Of a DNA stretch of 21,966 nt, positions 13,454 to 20,699 are shown piece by piece. Source of the stretch: Nitrospirota bacterium (GTDB lineage: Bacteria > JACPQY01); assembly GCA_016180645.1 (NCBI GenBank), contig JACPAV010000051.1, forward strand, positions 1 to 21,966. The letters run 5' to 3'. The first letter of the stretch is position 1. The number at the start of each line of letters is the position of its first letter. The translations under genes and the position numbers were made by a program. Below the pieces are notes generated by a model, which saw nothing but the letters and a program-made list of their open reading frames with translations, did no database searches and was not told the DNA's origin.

Positions 13454-16400
13454 ATGATCGAAAAGCTGATCGAAGCCTGCGCCAAGAACCGATTCATGAC
13501 GCTCCTCGTCATCCTGAGCATCGCCCTGTTTGGAGTGTGGAGCGTCAAGCACATCCCGCTGGACGCGATTCCGGATCTGTCGGATACGCAGGTCATCGTC
13601 TACTCCCGATGGGACCGCAGCCCGGACATCATGGAGGACCAGGTGACCTATCCCATCATCTCGGCGATGTTGGGCGCGCCGAAGGTGAAGGCCATCCGGG
13701 GTTTCTCTGATTTCGGCTACTCCTACGTGTACATGATTTTCGAGGACGGGACCGATATCTATTGGGCGCGCAGCCGAACGTTGGAGTATTTGAGCAAGGT
13801 TACGCCCCTGCTGCCTGAAGGCGTGAGGACGGAGCTGGGTCCCGATGCCACCGGCGTCGGCTGGGTTTTTCAGTACGCGCTGGTGGATACCTCCGGCAAG
13901 CAGAGCCTTGCCGATCTCCGGAGCTTTCAGGACTGGACGCTCCGCTACTACCTCCAGGGCGTGCCGGGCGTGGCGGAAGTGGCGCCGATCGGCGGATTTG
14001 TGCGCCAGTACCAGGTGAACCTCGATCCCAACGCGCTCCTCTCGTACAAGATCCCCATCGAGAAGGTGATGGAGGCCATCCGCAACGGCAACAACGACGT
14101 GGGCGGGCGGCTCCTCGAATTCAGCGGAAGGGAATACATGGTGAGGGGCAGAGGCTACGCCCGGAGCACGGCGGATATCGAGAAGATTGTCGTGGGCGTC
14201 AGCCCCCAATCCGGGACGCCGATTCTCGTGAAGAATCTTGGGAGCGTGGTGCTGGGGCCGGATATCCGGCGCGGCCTGGCCGATTTGAACGGCGAGGGGG
14301 ACGTCGTGGGCGGAATCGTGATCATGCGCCACGGCGAGAACGCGCTCAAAGTCATCGACCGGGTCAAGAAGAAGCTCAAGGACATCGAGCCTACGCTTCC
14401 GGAGGGCGTCAAGCTGGTGACGACGTATGACCGCTCGGACCTCATCCTCCGCAGCATCGAAACGCTCAAAGATACGCTGGTGGAAGAAATGGTCGTCGTC
14501 AGCCTGGTCATTCTTGTCTTCCTCTGGCACATCCCTTCGGCCATCATCCCGATCTTCACGTTGCCCATCGCGGTGCTCTTCGCGTTTATTCCGATGTATT
14601 TCATGGGCCTCTCCAGCAACATCATGTCCCTCGGCGGCATTGCGGTGGCCATCGGGGCCCTCGTCGACGCCGCGGTGGTCGTGGTGGAGAACGCCCATAA
14701 GAAGCTGGAACGATGGATGCGGGAGGGAAGGCAGGGAGACTACCGAACCGTCCTCATCGGCGCCATCCAGGAGGTCGGGCGTCCCTCCTTTTATTCCCTC
14801 ATGGTCATCGCCGTGGCGTTCATCCCCGTTTTTACGTTGGAGGCGCAGGAGGGAAGACTTTTCAGACCGCTGGCGTTCACGAAGAACTTCTCCATGTTCT
14901 TCGCCGCCATTCTTGCGATCACCCTCGATCCCGCCATCCGGCTCCTGTTCATGCGCTTCGAGCCCTTCATCTTCCGGCCGAAATGGCTCGCCAAGGTGGT
15001 GAACGCGGCCGTGGTGGGTGAGCTGCACGAGGAGGACAAGCATCCCATCAGTCGTGTCCTGTTTCGTTTCTACCAGCCGGCCGCCGAACTCATGCTCCGC
15101 CGGCCCAAGACGGTTGTGCTCGTGGCCGTGGCCATCGTCATTGCCACGGTTCCGTTCTATTTCAAGCTTGGTTCGGAGTTCATGCCACCCTTGTATGAAG
15201 GGACGCTTCTCTACATGCCCACGACGCCGCCCGGGATCTCGGTGACCGAGTCCGGGAATCTACTGAACATCCAGGACCGGATCATCAAGAGCTTCCCCGA
15301 GGTGGATAGCGTTTTCGGGAAGGCGGGAAGAGCGGAGACTTCCACGGACCCCGCGCCGTTTTCGATGATGGAAACGACGGTCGTCCTCAAGCCGGAGGCC
15401 GAATGGAGGAAGGTGGACCGGTGGTACTCTTGGATGCCGGAGGTTTTCAAGAAGCCCCTGAGGCACGCCTGGAGGGAGGCCATCACGCCCGCCCAGCTTG
15501 TGGACGAAATGGACCAGGCGTTGAAAATCCCGGGAAGCGTCAACGCCTGGACGATGCCCATCAAGGCCCGCATCGACATGCTCACCACGGGCGTACGCAC
15601 ACCCGTCGGGATCAAGATTTTCGGGGCGGACCTCAAGGAGATCGAACGAATCGGGGAGCACATCGAGATGGTCTTGAAGCCGGTGAAGGGCACGCGAAGC
15701 ATTTTCGCCGAGAGGACTGCCGGAGGGTATTTCGTCGATTTCGATTTGAAACGCGAGGAACTGGCCCGCTACGGGCTCTCCGTCGCCGATGCGGAAATGG
15801 TCATCATGTCGGCGATCGGAGGGGAGAATGTTTCGCAGACCGTGGAGGGCAGGGAGCGGTATCCCATCAACGTGCGGTACGCCCGAGAGCTTCGGAACGA
15901 CATGGAACGGCTCAAGAGAGTTCTCGTCCCCACGGAGAGCGGGGCCCAGGTGCCGATTTCACAACTCGCGGACATCCGGATGGTCACGGGTCCCTCGATG
16001 ATCCGGGACGAAAACGGTAGACTCGCCGGCTACGTCTACGTGGACGTGGCGGGCCGGGACATCGGCAGCTACGTGGCCGACGCGAAGAAGGCCGTAAGGG
16101 AACAGGTGCAGATGCCCGCGGGATATGCCCTCACGTGGAGCGGTCAGTACGAGTCCATGGAGCGGGTGAAGGAGAGACTCAAGCTCGTCCTGCCCATCAC
16201 CGTGTTCATCATTTTCTTCCTCTTGTACATGAACACCAAATCGCTGACCAAAACCTTCATCGTCTTTCTGGCCGTGCCCTTTTCCGCCGTGGGAGCCATC
16301 TGGTTTCTCTATGCACTGGGCTATCAATCCTCGATTGCGGTGTGGGTGGGGCTGATCGCGCTGATGGGCTTGGACGCGGAGACGGGAATTTTCATGCTCT

Positions 16401-16714
16401 TATACCTCGATCTGGCCTATGACGAATGGAAGGCCAAGGGCAAGCTCAAGACCAAGGAAGATTTGCGGGAGGCGATTCTCTACGGCGCGGTGAAACGCGT
16501 GAGACCCAAAGTCATGACCGTCGCCTGCGCCGCGATCGGCCTTCTGCCCATCATGTGGTCGACCGGGGCGGGCGCCGACGTGATGAAGCGCATCGCCGCG
16601 CCGATGATCGGCGGGCTGTTCACGTCCTTCATCATGGAGCTGCTGGTCTATCCCGTGATCTACGAACTGTGGCGCGGGAGGGAACTGAAGAAAGTCATGA
16701 GTCGTGCGACATGA
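13454..16714 (+). CDS. cusA: CusA-type heavy-metal RND efflux pump
   Basis: A 1086-residue inner-membrane proton-driven transporter of the HME-RND group with 12 expected membrane helices and two large periplasmic loops. The family signature is clear (IPLDAIPDLSDTQVIVYSRW and GVDxAxxVENAHK-like GALVDAAVVVVENAHK). The proton-relay aspartate is Asp405, at the same number as in E. coli CusA. All three metal-binding methionines have counterparts: Met588 (LLYMPTT), Met638 (FSMMETT) and Met709 (RIDMLTTG). This points to monovalent Cu(I)/Ag(I) rather than the divalent Czc-type ions. A ~20-residue insertion (WRKVDRWYSWMPEVF region) between Met638 and Met709 is common in relatives. The ATG at 13454 follows cusB closely, indicating one operon. 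Confidence 0.96.
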   Translation: MIEKLIEACAKNRFMTLLVILSIALFGVWSVKHIPLDAIPDLSDTQVIVYSRWDRSPDIMEDQVTYPIISAMLGAPKVKAIRGFSDFGYSYVYMIFEDGTDIYWARSRTLEYLSKVTPLLPEGVRTELGPDATGVGWVFQYALVDTSGKQSLADLRSFQDWTLRYYLQGVPGVAEVAPIGGFVRQYQVNLDPNALLSYKIPIEKVMEAIRNGNNDVGGRLLEFSGREYMVRGRGYARSTADIEKIVVGVSPQSGTPILVKNLGSVVLGPDIRRGLADLNGEGDVVGGIVIMRHGENALKVIDRVKKKLKDIEPTLPEGVKLVTTYDRSDLILRSIETLKDTLVEEMVVVSLVILVFLWHIPSAIIPIFTLPIAVLFAFIPMYFMGLSSNIMSLGGIAVAIGALVDAAVVVVENAHKKLERWMREGRQGDYRTVLIGAIQEVGRPSFYSLMVIAVAFIPVFTLEAQEGRLFRPLAFTKNFSMFFAAILAITLDPAIRLLFMRFEPFIFRPKWLAKVVNAAVVGELHEEDKHPISRVLFRFYQPAAELMLRRPKTVVLVAVAIVIATVPFYFKLGSEFMPPLYEGTLLYMPTTPPGISVTESGNLLNIQDRIIKSFPEVDSVFGKAGRAETSTDPAPFSMMETTVVLKPEAEWRKVDRWYSWMPEVFKKPLRHAWREAITPAQLVDEMDQALKIPGSVNAWTMPIKARIDMLTTGVRTPVGIKIFGADLKEIERIGEHIEMVLKPVKGTRSIFAERTAGGYFVDFDLKREELARYGLSVADAEMVIMSAIGGENVSQTVEGRERYPINVRYARELRNDMERLKRVLVPTESGAQVPISQLADIRMVTGPSMIRDENGRLAGYVYVDVAGRDIGSYVADAKKAVREQVQMPAGYALTWSGQYESMERVKERLKLVLPITVFIIFFLLYMNTKSLTKTFIVFLAVPFSAVGAIWFLYALGYQSSIAVWVGLIALMGLDAETGIFMLLYLDLAYDEWKAKGKLKTKEDLREAILYGAVKRVRPKVMTVACAAIGLLPIMWSTGAGADVMKRIAAPMIGGLFTSFIMELLVYPVIYELWRGRELKKVMSRAT

Positions 16715-16753
16715 GTCCTGAGCAAAAAAACGCCTATACAAAAGGAGAAACAC

Positions 16754-17170
16754 ATGAAACGAATAATCTCAATGGCATGGGCGGCATTTTTCATGTCGGC
16801 AGGGTTGGCCCTGGCCGGCGAGAAAGTGACGCTGCAAGGCGAGGTGCTGGATTCAGCCTGCTACATCGCCCACGGCGAAAAAGGCAAGGCGCACGAAAAG
16901 TGCGCCAAGATGTGCCTGAGAAAAGGCGCTCCAGCCGCGCTGCTGACGGACGATCAGAAGGTAATCCTCCTGATAACCAAGCACGGCGGGGAAGCGTTGT
17001 ACGAGGAGTTGAGGAAACTCGGAGGGGAGCGCATCGAAGCCGTCGGCGAGAAGTTCGACAAGGGCGGAATGGTGGCACTCGAATTGGAGTCCATCAAATC
17101 GCTCCAATCCGCCTCCCCGGCGAAGGAGAAGCATGAAGAAAGCGGCCACGGTGGTGGCCACATGCACTGA
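16754..17170 (+). CDS. Secreted Cys/His-rich protein, probable metal binding
   Basis: A 138-residue periplasmic protein with a signal peptide (about 1-21, ending GLALA-G). After a short beta segment (EKVTLQGEVLDSACYI) comes a cluster of potential ligands: Cys36, His40, His47, Cys50 and Cys54 (HEKCAKMC). The tail is His/Gly-rich (HEESGHGGGHMH). Proteins with this DxACYxxHGxKGxxHxKCAxxC pattern recur beside metal genes but carry no settled function. It follows cusA by 39 bp with AGGAG upstream of the ATG, so it is probably in the cus operon. Cu or Ag scavenging in the periplasm is inferred from residues and position. Confidence 0.8.
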   Translation: MKRIISMAWAAFFMSAGLALAGEKVTLQGEVLDSACYIAHGEKGKAHEKCAKMCLRKGAPAALLTDDQKVILLITKHGGEALYEELRKLGGERIEAVGEKFDKGGMVALELESIKSLQSASPAKEKHEESGHGGGHMH

Positions 17171-17195
17171 TCCACCGTGGAGATGACCCATCCTT

Positions 17196-17227
17196 GGTAG
17201 GCGCAGGCTTTATGCCTGCGGTTGTCC
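17196..17227 (+). repeat. GTAG-hairpin palindromic module
   Basis: GGTAG (17196-17200) is followed by CGCAGGC (17202-17208), a TTTAT loop, GCCTGCG (17214-17220) and GTTGTCC. It is nearly the same as the left module at 12265-12289 read in reverse, and shares its GTAG head and TTGTC tail with the other modules. It lies between two genes of the metal island. Confidence 0.8.
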
Positions 17228-17264
17228 GCTTCAAGAGGATCAGATTGTGTCTGGAGGTGTCAGC

Positions 17265-18128
17265 ATGAACGAAATCGTGGAGAAAGATCCCGTGTGCGGG
17301 ATGGATGTGAAGGCCGGGCACGAGGCGGCCCGGTTTGATCACCTCGGCAAGACGTACCTATTCTGCAATTCCGGCTGCCGGGACACATTCGCCAAGAACC
17401 CCGATGCCCACGTAAAGCGCGAAGGGGTGATGGGCAATGGACGTGGCGCGAAACCGCACCAGCACTACCGCGTGCTGCCTCCGATGAAGCACGATTTCTT
17501 TACACCGATCTATGACTTGGGCTGCCGACTCATGGGGCTGGGAACGCGATTCCGGGACTCCATCATTGGTTTCCTGGAACTGCGCGGTGGAGAGTCCGTT
17601 CTGGATGCGGGTTGCGGCACGGGCGTCTTGGCCGTGCGGATCAAGGAAAGAGTTCCCCTGGCAAACATGACCGGACTGGACCCGACCTCCTCCGCGCTTC
17701 GAATCGCTCGAAGGCGGGCGGAGAAGCGGAAGGTTGCCGTCGAGTGGAAGGAAGGGTTCGCGGAGTCCATGCCGTTCGCGGAGGCGACGTTCGACCGCGT
17801 GGTCACGTCGCTCGCTTTCCATCACATCCCCGCCGACAAGAAGATTCCGGCCCTCCGCGAGTGTCTTCGCGTCCTGAAGCCGGGAGGCCGACTCCTGCTG
17901 GTGGACTTTTGCGAGTTGGATACGTTCGGCGCGCGGTTCTTTCTCAAGACCGTGGTCGGCTTGGAGCACTTCGGTGATCAAATCGGCCGGCTGGACGACT
18001 TTCCGCGCGAGGCGGGTTTCAGCCATATTCGGCGCGTCCATCGCGCCCACCTGGGGATTGGGTTCTACATCGGTGAGAAAGGCGCGAGCCAAGAATCGAG
18101 AGGAGGAGAAAATGAGCAAAGGGTTTAG
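17265..18128 (+). CDS. YHS metal-binding domain fused to SAM methyltransferase
   Basis: A 287-residue cytoplasmic protein (no signal peptide). Residues about 7-50 form a YHS/TRASH-type metal-binding domain (DPVCGMDVKAGHEAARFD, then GKTYLFCNSGCRDTF), with Cys11, Cys34 and Cys38 as likely ligands. Residues about 70-275 form a class I methyltransferase of the UbiE/Methyltransf_11 type, with SAM motif I VLDAGCGTG (112-120), and later VVTSLAFHHIP and LRVLKPGGRLLLVDF. The fusion suggests a metal- or metalloid-linked methylation, but it lacks recognisable ArsM cysteines around the active site and the substrate is unknown. The ATG at 17265 is chosen because GGAGG lies 7 bases before it. The 3' end overlaps the next gene by 17 bases. 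Confidence 0.88.
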   Translation: MNEIVEKDPVCGMDVKAGHEAARFDHLGKTYLFCNSGCRDTFAKNPDAHVKREGVMGNGRGAKPHQHYRVLPPMKHDFFTPIYDLGCRLMGLGTRFRDSIIGFLELRGGESVLDAGCGTGVLAVRIKERVPLANMTGLDPTSSALRIARRRAEKRKVAVEWKEGFAESMPFAEATFDRVVTSLAFHHIPADKKIPALRECLRVLKPGGRLLLVDFCELDTFGARFFLKTVVGLEHFGDQIGRLDDFPREAGFSHIRRVHRAHLGIGFYIGEKGASQESRGGENEQRV

Positions 18129-18606
18129 GCTGCTCATCGCGTTCGGTATTTTTCTGGGTGCGTGCTCTTTTGGCGCGCTCACTCCGGAGAAAGTCTCGAA
18201 GCGCCTCAAGCACGGCTCGCTTGTGGCGGATCGGAGTCGGGTCTGCATGTTGCAGGATACGTACCAGGCCCAGAGCGTCCTCCCAATACCGTACAACGGG
18301 AAGACGTACTACGGCTGATGCGCGGGCTGCGTTGCCCGGTTCGGGCAAGATCCTGAGAAATTCTCGAAATCAACCGACCCCATCTCAGGGGCAAATGTGG
18401 ACAAGGCCCTCGCCTTCGCCTACCAGCGCGACGGAAGGGTTTTCTATTTCGAAACACTCGAAAACATCCTGGGGTTTGACCGTGATCCAAACGCACTCGG
18501 GCGTGTGCCGGTCACCCAGGCAATTCCGACCCCCAGGATGGGGGAAGTGCCGTCGGAAGGCAGGAGCCTGGAACGGCCAATGAATATGCAAGGAGGAACG
18601 CCATGA
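18112..18606 (+). CDS. Putative TRASH-type selenoprotein lipoprotein (Sec69 at in-frame TGA)
   Basis: The frame opens at ATG 18112 behind AGGAGGAG, meets a TGA at 18316-18318 and stays open to a TGA at 18604-18606, giving 164 residues if the first TGA is read as selenocysteine. Residues 1-18 look like a lipoprotein signal (FLGAC, Cys18). The body matches small TRASH-type metal-binding proteins: RVCMLQDTY (43-51), YNGKTYYGUCAGC (61-73), FGQDPEKF, DPISGANVDKA and GRVFYFETLENI. In relatives as I remember them the motif reads YYGCCxxC, so the TGA replaces the first Cys of the CC pair. Conservation is as good after the TGA as before it. A hairpin resembling a bacterial SECIS follows, and the next gene's ATG overlaps the distal stop, implying that ribosomes reach it. 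The alternatives are a nonsense-mutated pseudogene or a sequencing error. A product ending at 18318 would lose most of the domain. Confidence 0.8.
18332..18348 (+). promoter_or_regulatory. Candidate bacterial SECIS hairpin
   Basis: TTGCCCG (18332-18338) and CGGGCAA (18342-18348) form a perfect 7-bp stem with a GTT loop. The loop starts 20 bases after the TGA at 18316-18318 and its first base is G. This fits the general bacterial SECIS description: a stem-loop just downstream of UGA with a G at the start of the apical loop. A competing 5-bp hairpin (18323-18338) shares one arm. Confidence 0.65.
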
Positions 18607-18992
18607 ATAACAAGAAACTTCCCACCTCACCCCTCACCCCTCTCGCCTCTCGATGCAGAGGTATTATCGAACCCATTTCAGCCATTGCCGTGGCAGGGAT
18701 GGTCGTCATGATGGGCGGCATGATGGCTTTCATGGTGTGGGGCATGCCCAAGATGATGGGCATGATGCACGGCGGGCATGATGAAAAATCGCATGAGGAA
18801 GCGACGGAACATGGCGCCCACGCCACAAAGGCCGTCGATCCGGTGTGTGGCATGGAAATGAAGATCGCGGAGGACACGCCGAGAACCACCCACGAAGGCA
18901 AGACCTACTACTTCTGCTCAGGGGAAGACCTCAAGAAGTTCCTCGACGAGCCGGAGAAGTACGCGAAGCCCGGCGATCACGAGCGCAAGTAG
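18603..18992 (+). CDS. Membrane-anchored YHS-domain metal-binding protein
   Basis: A 129-residue protein with one membrane helix (about 25-47) that is unusually Met-rich and continues as MPKMMGMMHGGHD. A His/Glu-rich linker follows (about 56-73) and then a YHS domain (about 78-122; DPVCGMEM with Cys82, GKTYYFCSGEDLKKF with Cys105). The Met, His and Cys ligands suggest Cu(I)/Ag(I) capture at the membrane surface. Its ATG overlaps the stop of the selenoprotein frame (ATGA) and is preceded by GGAGG, which indicates translational coupling. The first ~18 residues come from a CT-rich tract (about 18620-18655) resembling intergenic low-complexity DNA, so the native N-terminus may have been altered by insertion. 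Function is inferred. Confidence 0.82.
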   Translation: MNNKKLPTSPLTPLASRCRGIIEPISAIAVAGMVVMMGGMMAFMVWGMPKMMGMMHGGHDEKSHEEATEHGAHATKAVDPVCGMEMKIAEDTPRTTHEGKTYYFCSGEDLKKFLDEPEKYAKPGDHERK

Positions 18993-19024
18993 GGCGATCA
19001 GGAGTCTCTTCCGTCCCTCCTACT

Positions 19025-19092
19025 CCGGATCAAAGTCCGGGGCAGGCTCCAGCAGAAATCCAGTTTGGATGCCCGCTTTCGCGGGCATGACG
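19025..19092 (+). repeat. Dispersed palindromic repeat with GATGCCCGC/GCGGGCATGAC core
   Basis: ATGCCCGC (19069-19076) pairs with GCGGGCAT (19081-19088) over a TTTC loop, preceded by a CCGGA/TCCGG hairpin (19025-19040) and an AGCAGAAATCCAG stretch. This is the common dispersed element that, when translated, gives the telltale PAFAGMT peptide. Here it runs into the lipocalin remnant and supplies its only ATG. Confidence 0.8.
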
Positions 19093-19468
19093 ATCCTCTT
19101 GGGCCTGTTCATAGCCGCCGCCGATGCACGTGCCTTCGTTCCCGAGGATGGCTTCCACCCCGGCTCCAAGATGGAGATGTGGAATCTCCACGGCCATCTG
19201 TTCACCGACGTTGTAAAGAAGCATGGGTATCGCGGACGTGTGGAAGAGTCCCCGGTCGGGCCGGATGTATCCGCGGCGGCTCCAGATCCGCATACCAGAG
19301 GCCGGCATGGAATGGGAACTGACTCCCGCATTTGACGATCAGGAGTTCTCCATGATGATGAACATGATGGCGTTCTGGACGGGGACGGGATCGGTTCAAG
19401 GAAGCACGGGAGGCGTTTCCGCCACCGGTCGCTACTGCAGCATGCTGCAAGGATACGGGAAGGAGTGA
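19069..19468 (+). pseudogene. Remnant of an AttH/CrtC-type lipocalin-domain gene
   Basis: Two fragments in different frames cover the two ends of one family. The first frame (from 19069) gives FVPEDGFHPGSKMEMWNLHG and HLFTDVVKKHGYR, resembling the family N-terminus (HPG, then EWWY, then GHL). The second frame (to 19468) gives VWKSPRSGRMYPRRLQIRIP, then LTPAFDDQE and a final FWTGTGSVQG with VSATGRYCSMLQGYG, resembling the family C-terminus. The intervening ~200 residues are missing and the frames differ, so an internal deletion with frameshift near 19225 is the simplest reading. The first ~8 residues, MPAFAGMT, come from the palindromic repeat. The peptide up to AAADARA could still look like a weak signal peptide, though without positive charges. 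Intact relatives are periplasmic lipocalin-like or carotenoid hydratase-like proteins. Confidence 0.7.
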
Positions 19469-19488
19469 GCCGGCCGGGTCACCCCATG

Positions 19489-19518
19489 TTTGACGGGAAA
19501 GTCGTCAAATGTTATGAT
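19489..19518 (+). promoter_or_regulatory. Promoter with operator-like palindrome upstream of the DUF4143 ATPase
   Basis: TTGACG (19490-19495) and TATGAT (19513-19518) are 17 bp apart. A perfect 7-bp inverted repeat, TTTGACG (19489-19495) and CGTCAAA (19503-19509) with a 7-base spacer, covers the -35 box and the spacer. Its position would suit a repressor. Transcription should begin near 19525, giving a very short leader with GGAGA just before the ATG. Confidence 0.65.
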
Positions 19519-19532
19519 ATCTGACGGAGAAT

Positions 19533-20699
19533 ATGACGAAGGATGCCTTGCCCCCCGGAGTCCCCGCCATCGACCGCCTTCCGGACCTCTCGATGTGGCT
19601 CGACAAGAAATCGCATTTCCTCTTCGGCCCCCGGCAAACAGGCAAGACGTTCCTCATCCGAAGGGCTCTGCCGAAGGCAAGGATATACGATCTCTTGGAC
19701 AGCTCCGTCTACCTGGCGTTGAGTCAACGCCCCTCCAGACTCGGCGAAGAAATCGCCGGGGACGACCGGCTCGTGGTGATCGACGAAATTCAGCGTCTTC
19801 CCGTTCTCCTCAACGAAGTTCATCGGTTGATCGAGGAGCGGCGGATTCGTTTCCTCCTGACGGGGTCCAGCGCGCGGAAACTGCGTCGAGGCGGAGTCAA
19901 CCTCCTGGGAGGCCGGGCGCGCGTGCGGTACCTCCACCCCCTGACCTACCGCGAACTGGGATCGCATTTCGATCTGGGGCGGGCCGTATCGAGGGGGCTG
20001 CTGCCGTCGGTCTATTTCTCGGACGACCCGGCGGCGGATCTGGAGGCGTACACGGGCGCCTACCTCCAGCAGGAGATTCTCGCGGAAGGCGCCACGCGGA
20101 ACGTGCCCGCCTTCAGCCGATTCCTGCGCGTTGCGGCCCTCTGCAACGCCACGGTGATCAACTTCACCAACGTAGCCAACGATGCCCAGGTGCCGCGCAC
20201 CACCGTGTATGAATACTTCGAGATCCTGAAGGATACGTTGATCCTTCATGACGTACCGGCTTGGAAATCCTCGCGGAAGCGCAAGCCCCTCGTTTCCTCA
20301 AAGTACTATTTCTTTGATGTCGGAGTGGCGTCCTCGCTCCAAGGCCGTTTGCCGAGGCCGCGAACGCCCGAATTCGGCGCGGCGTTTGAGAGTTGGCTTG
20401 CCCACGAACTGCTGGCTTATCGGGACTACATGTCCGGAGAAGCGGTACGCCATTGGCGATCGGCCTCGGGCTTTGAAGTGGACTTTATTTTGGGAGACCA
20501 TACGGCCATCGAAGCCAAGGCCAAAGAGAACGTTTCCCCCGGCGATCTGCGGTCCCTTCGCGCGATCGCCGATGAGAAAACGATGAAACGCCTCATCTGT
20601 GTGACTCTGGAGCCTCGGCGTCGAAGGATCGACGGCATTACCCTCCTGCCCTATCGCGAGTTTCTGATCGGACTATGGAACGGTGAATTCACCTCATAG
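19533..20699 (+). CDS. AAA_14/DUF4143 family ATPase
   Basis: A 388-residue cytoplasmic protein of the widespread ATP-binding AAA_14 plus DUF4143 family. Walker A GPRQTGKT is at about 32-39, Walker B LVVIDEIQ at about 80-87, and the sensor-like FLLTGSSARKLRRG follows. The C-terminal half carries the DUF4143 pattern (YFFDVGVASSLQGR, then FGAAFESWLAHEL and EVDFILGDHTAIEAKA), the last part resembling a nuclease-like fold core with E-VDF-EAK residues. The function of the family is not established; genes are patchily distributed and usually stand alone. The ATG at 19533 sits behind GGAGA and a clear promoter. It has no evident link to the metal island. Confidence 0.92.
   Translation: MTKDALPPGVPAIDRLPDLSMWLDKKSHFLFGPRQTGKTFLIRRALPKARIYDLLDSSVYLALSQRPSRLGEEIAGDDRLVVIDEIQRLPVLLNEVHRLIEERRIRFLLTGSSARKLRRGGVNLLGGRARVRYLHPLTYRELGSHFDLGRAVSRGLLPSVYFSDDPAADLEAYTGAYLQQEILAEGATRNVPAFSRFLRVAALCNATVINFTNVANDAQVPRTTVYEYFEILKDTLILHDVPAWKSSRKRKPLVSSKYYFFDVGVASSLQGRLPRPRTPEFGAAFESWLAHELLAYRDYMSGEAVRHWRSASGFEVDFILGDHTAIEAKAKENVSPGDLRSLRAIADEKTMKRLICVTLEPRRRRIDGITLLPYREFLIGLWNGEFTS

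Noticed and set aside
13433-15043. Long minus-strand open frame (536 codons) opposite cusA
   Set aside because: It is antisense to an unambiguous CusA gene, has low-complexity His/Asp/Arg-rich content and no recognisable domain; it is a by-product of GC-rich codon use.
16426-17136. Plus-strand open frame of 236 codons overlapping cusA and the Cys/His-rich gene
   Set aside because: It is out of frame with two well-supported genes and has Arg/Gly-rich filler composition.
18316-18318. Ordinary stop codon giving a 68-residue protein
   Set aside because: Such a product would end in the middle of the conserved metal-binding motif, and family-like sequence continues in the same frame to a stop coupled to the next gene. 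It is still the null hypothesis if the genome lacks Sec machinery.
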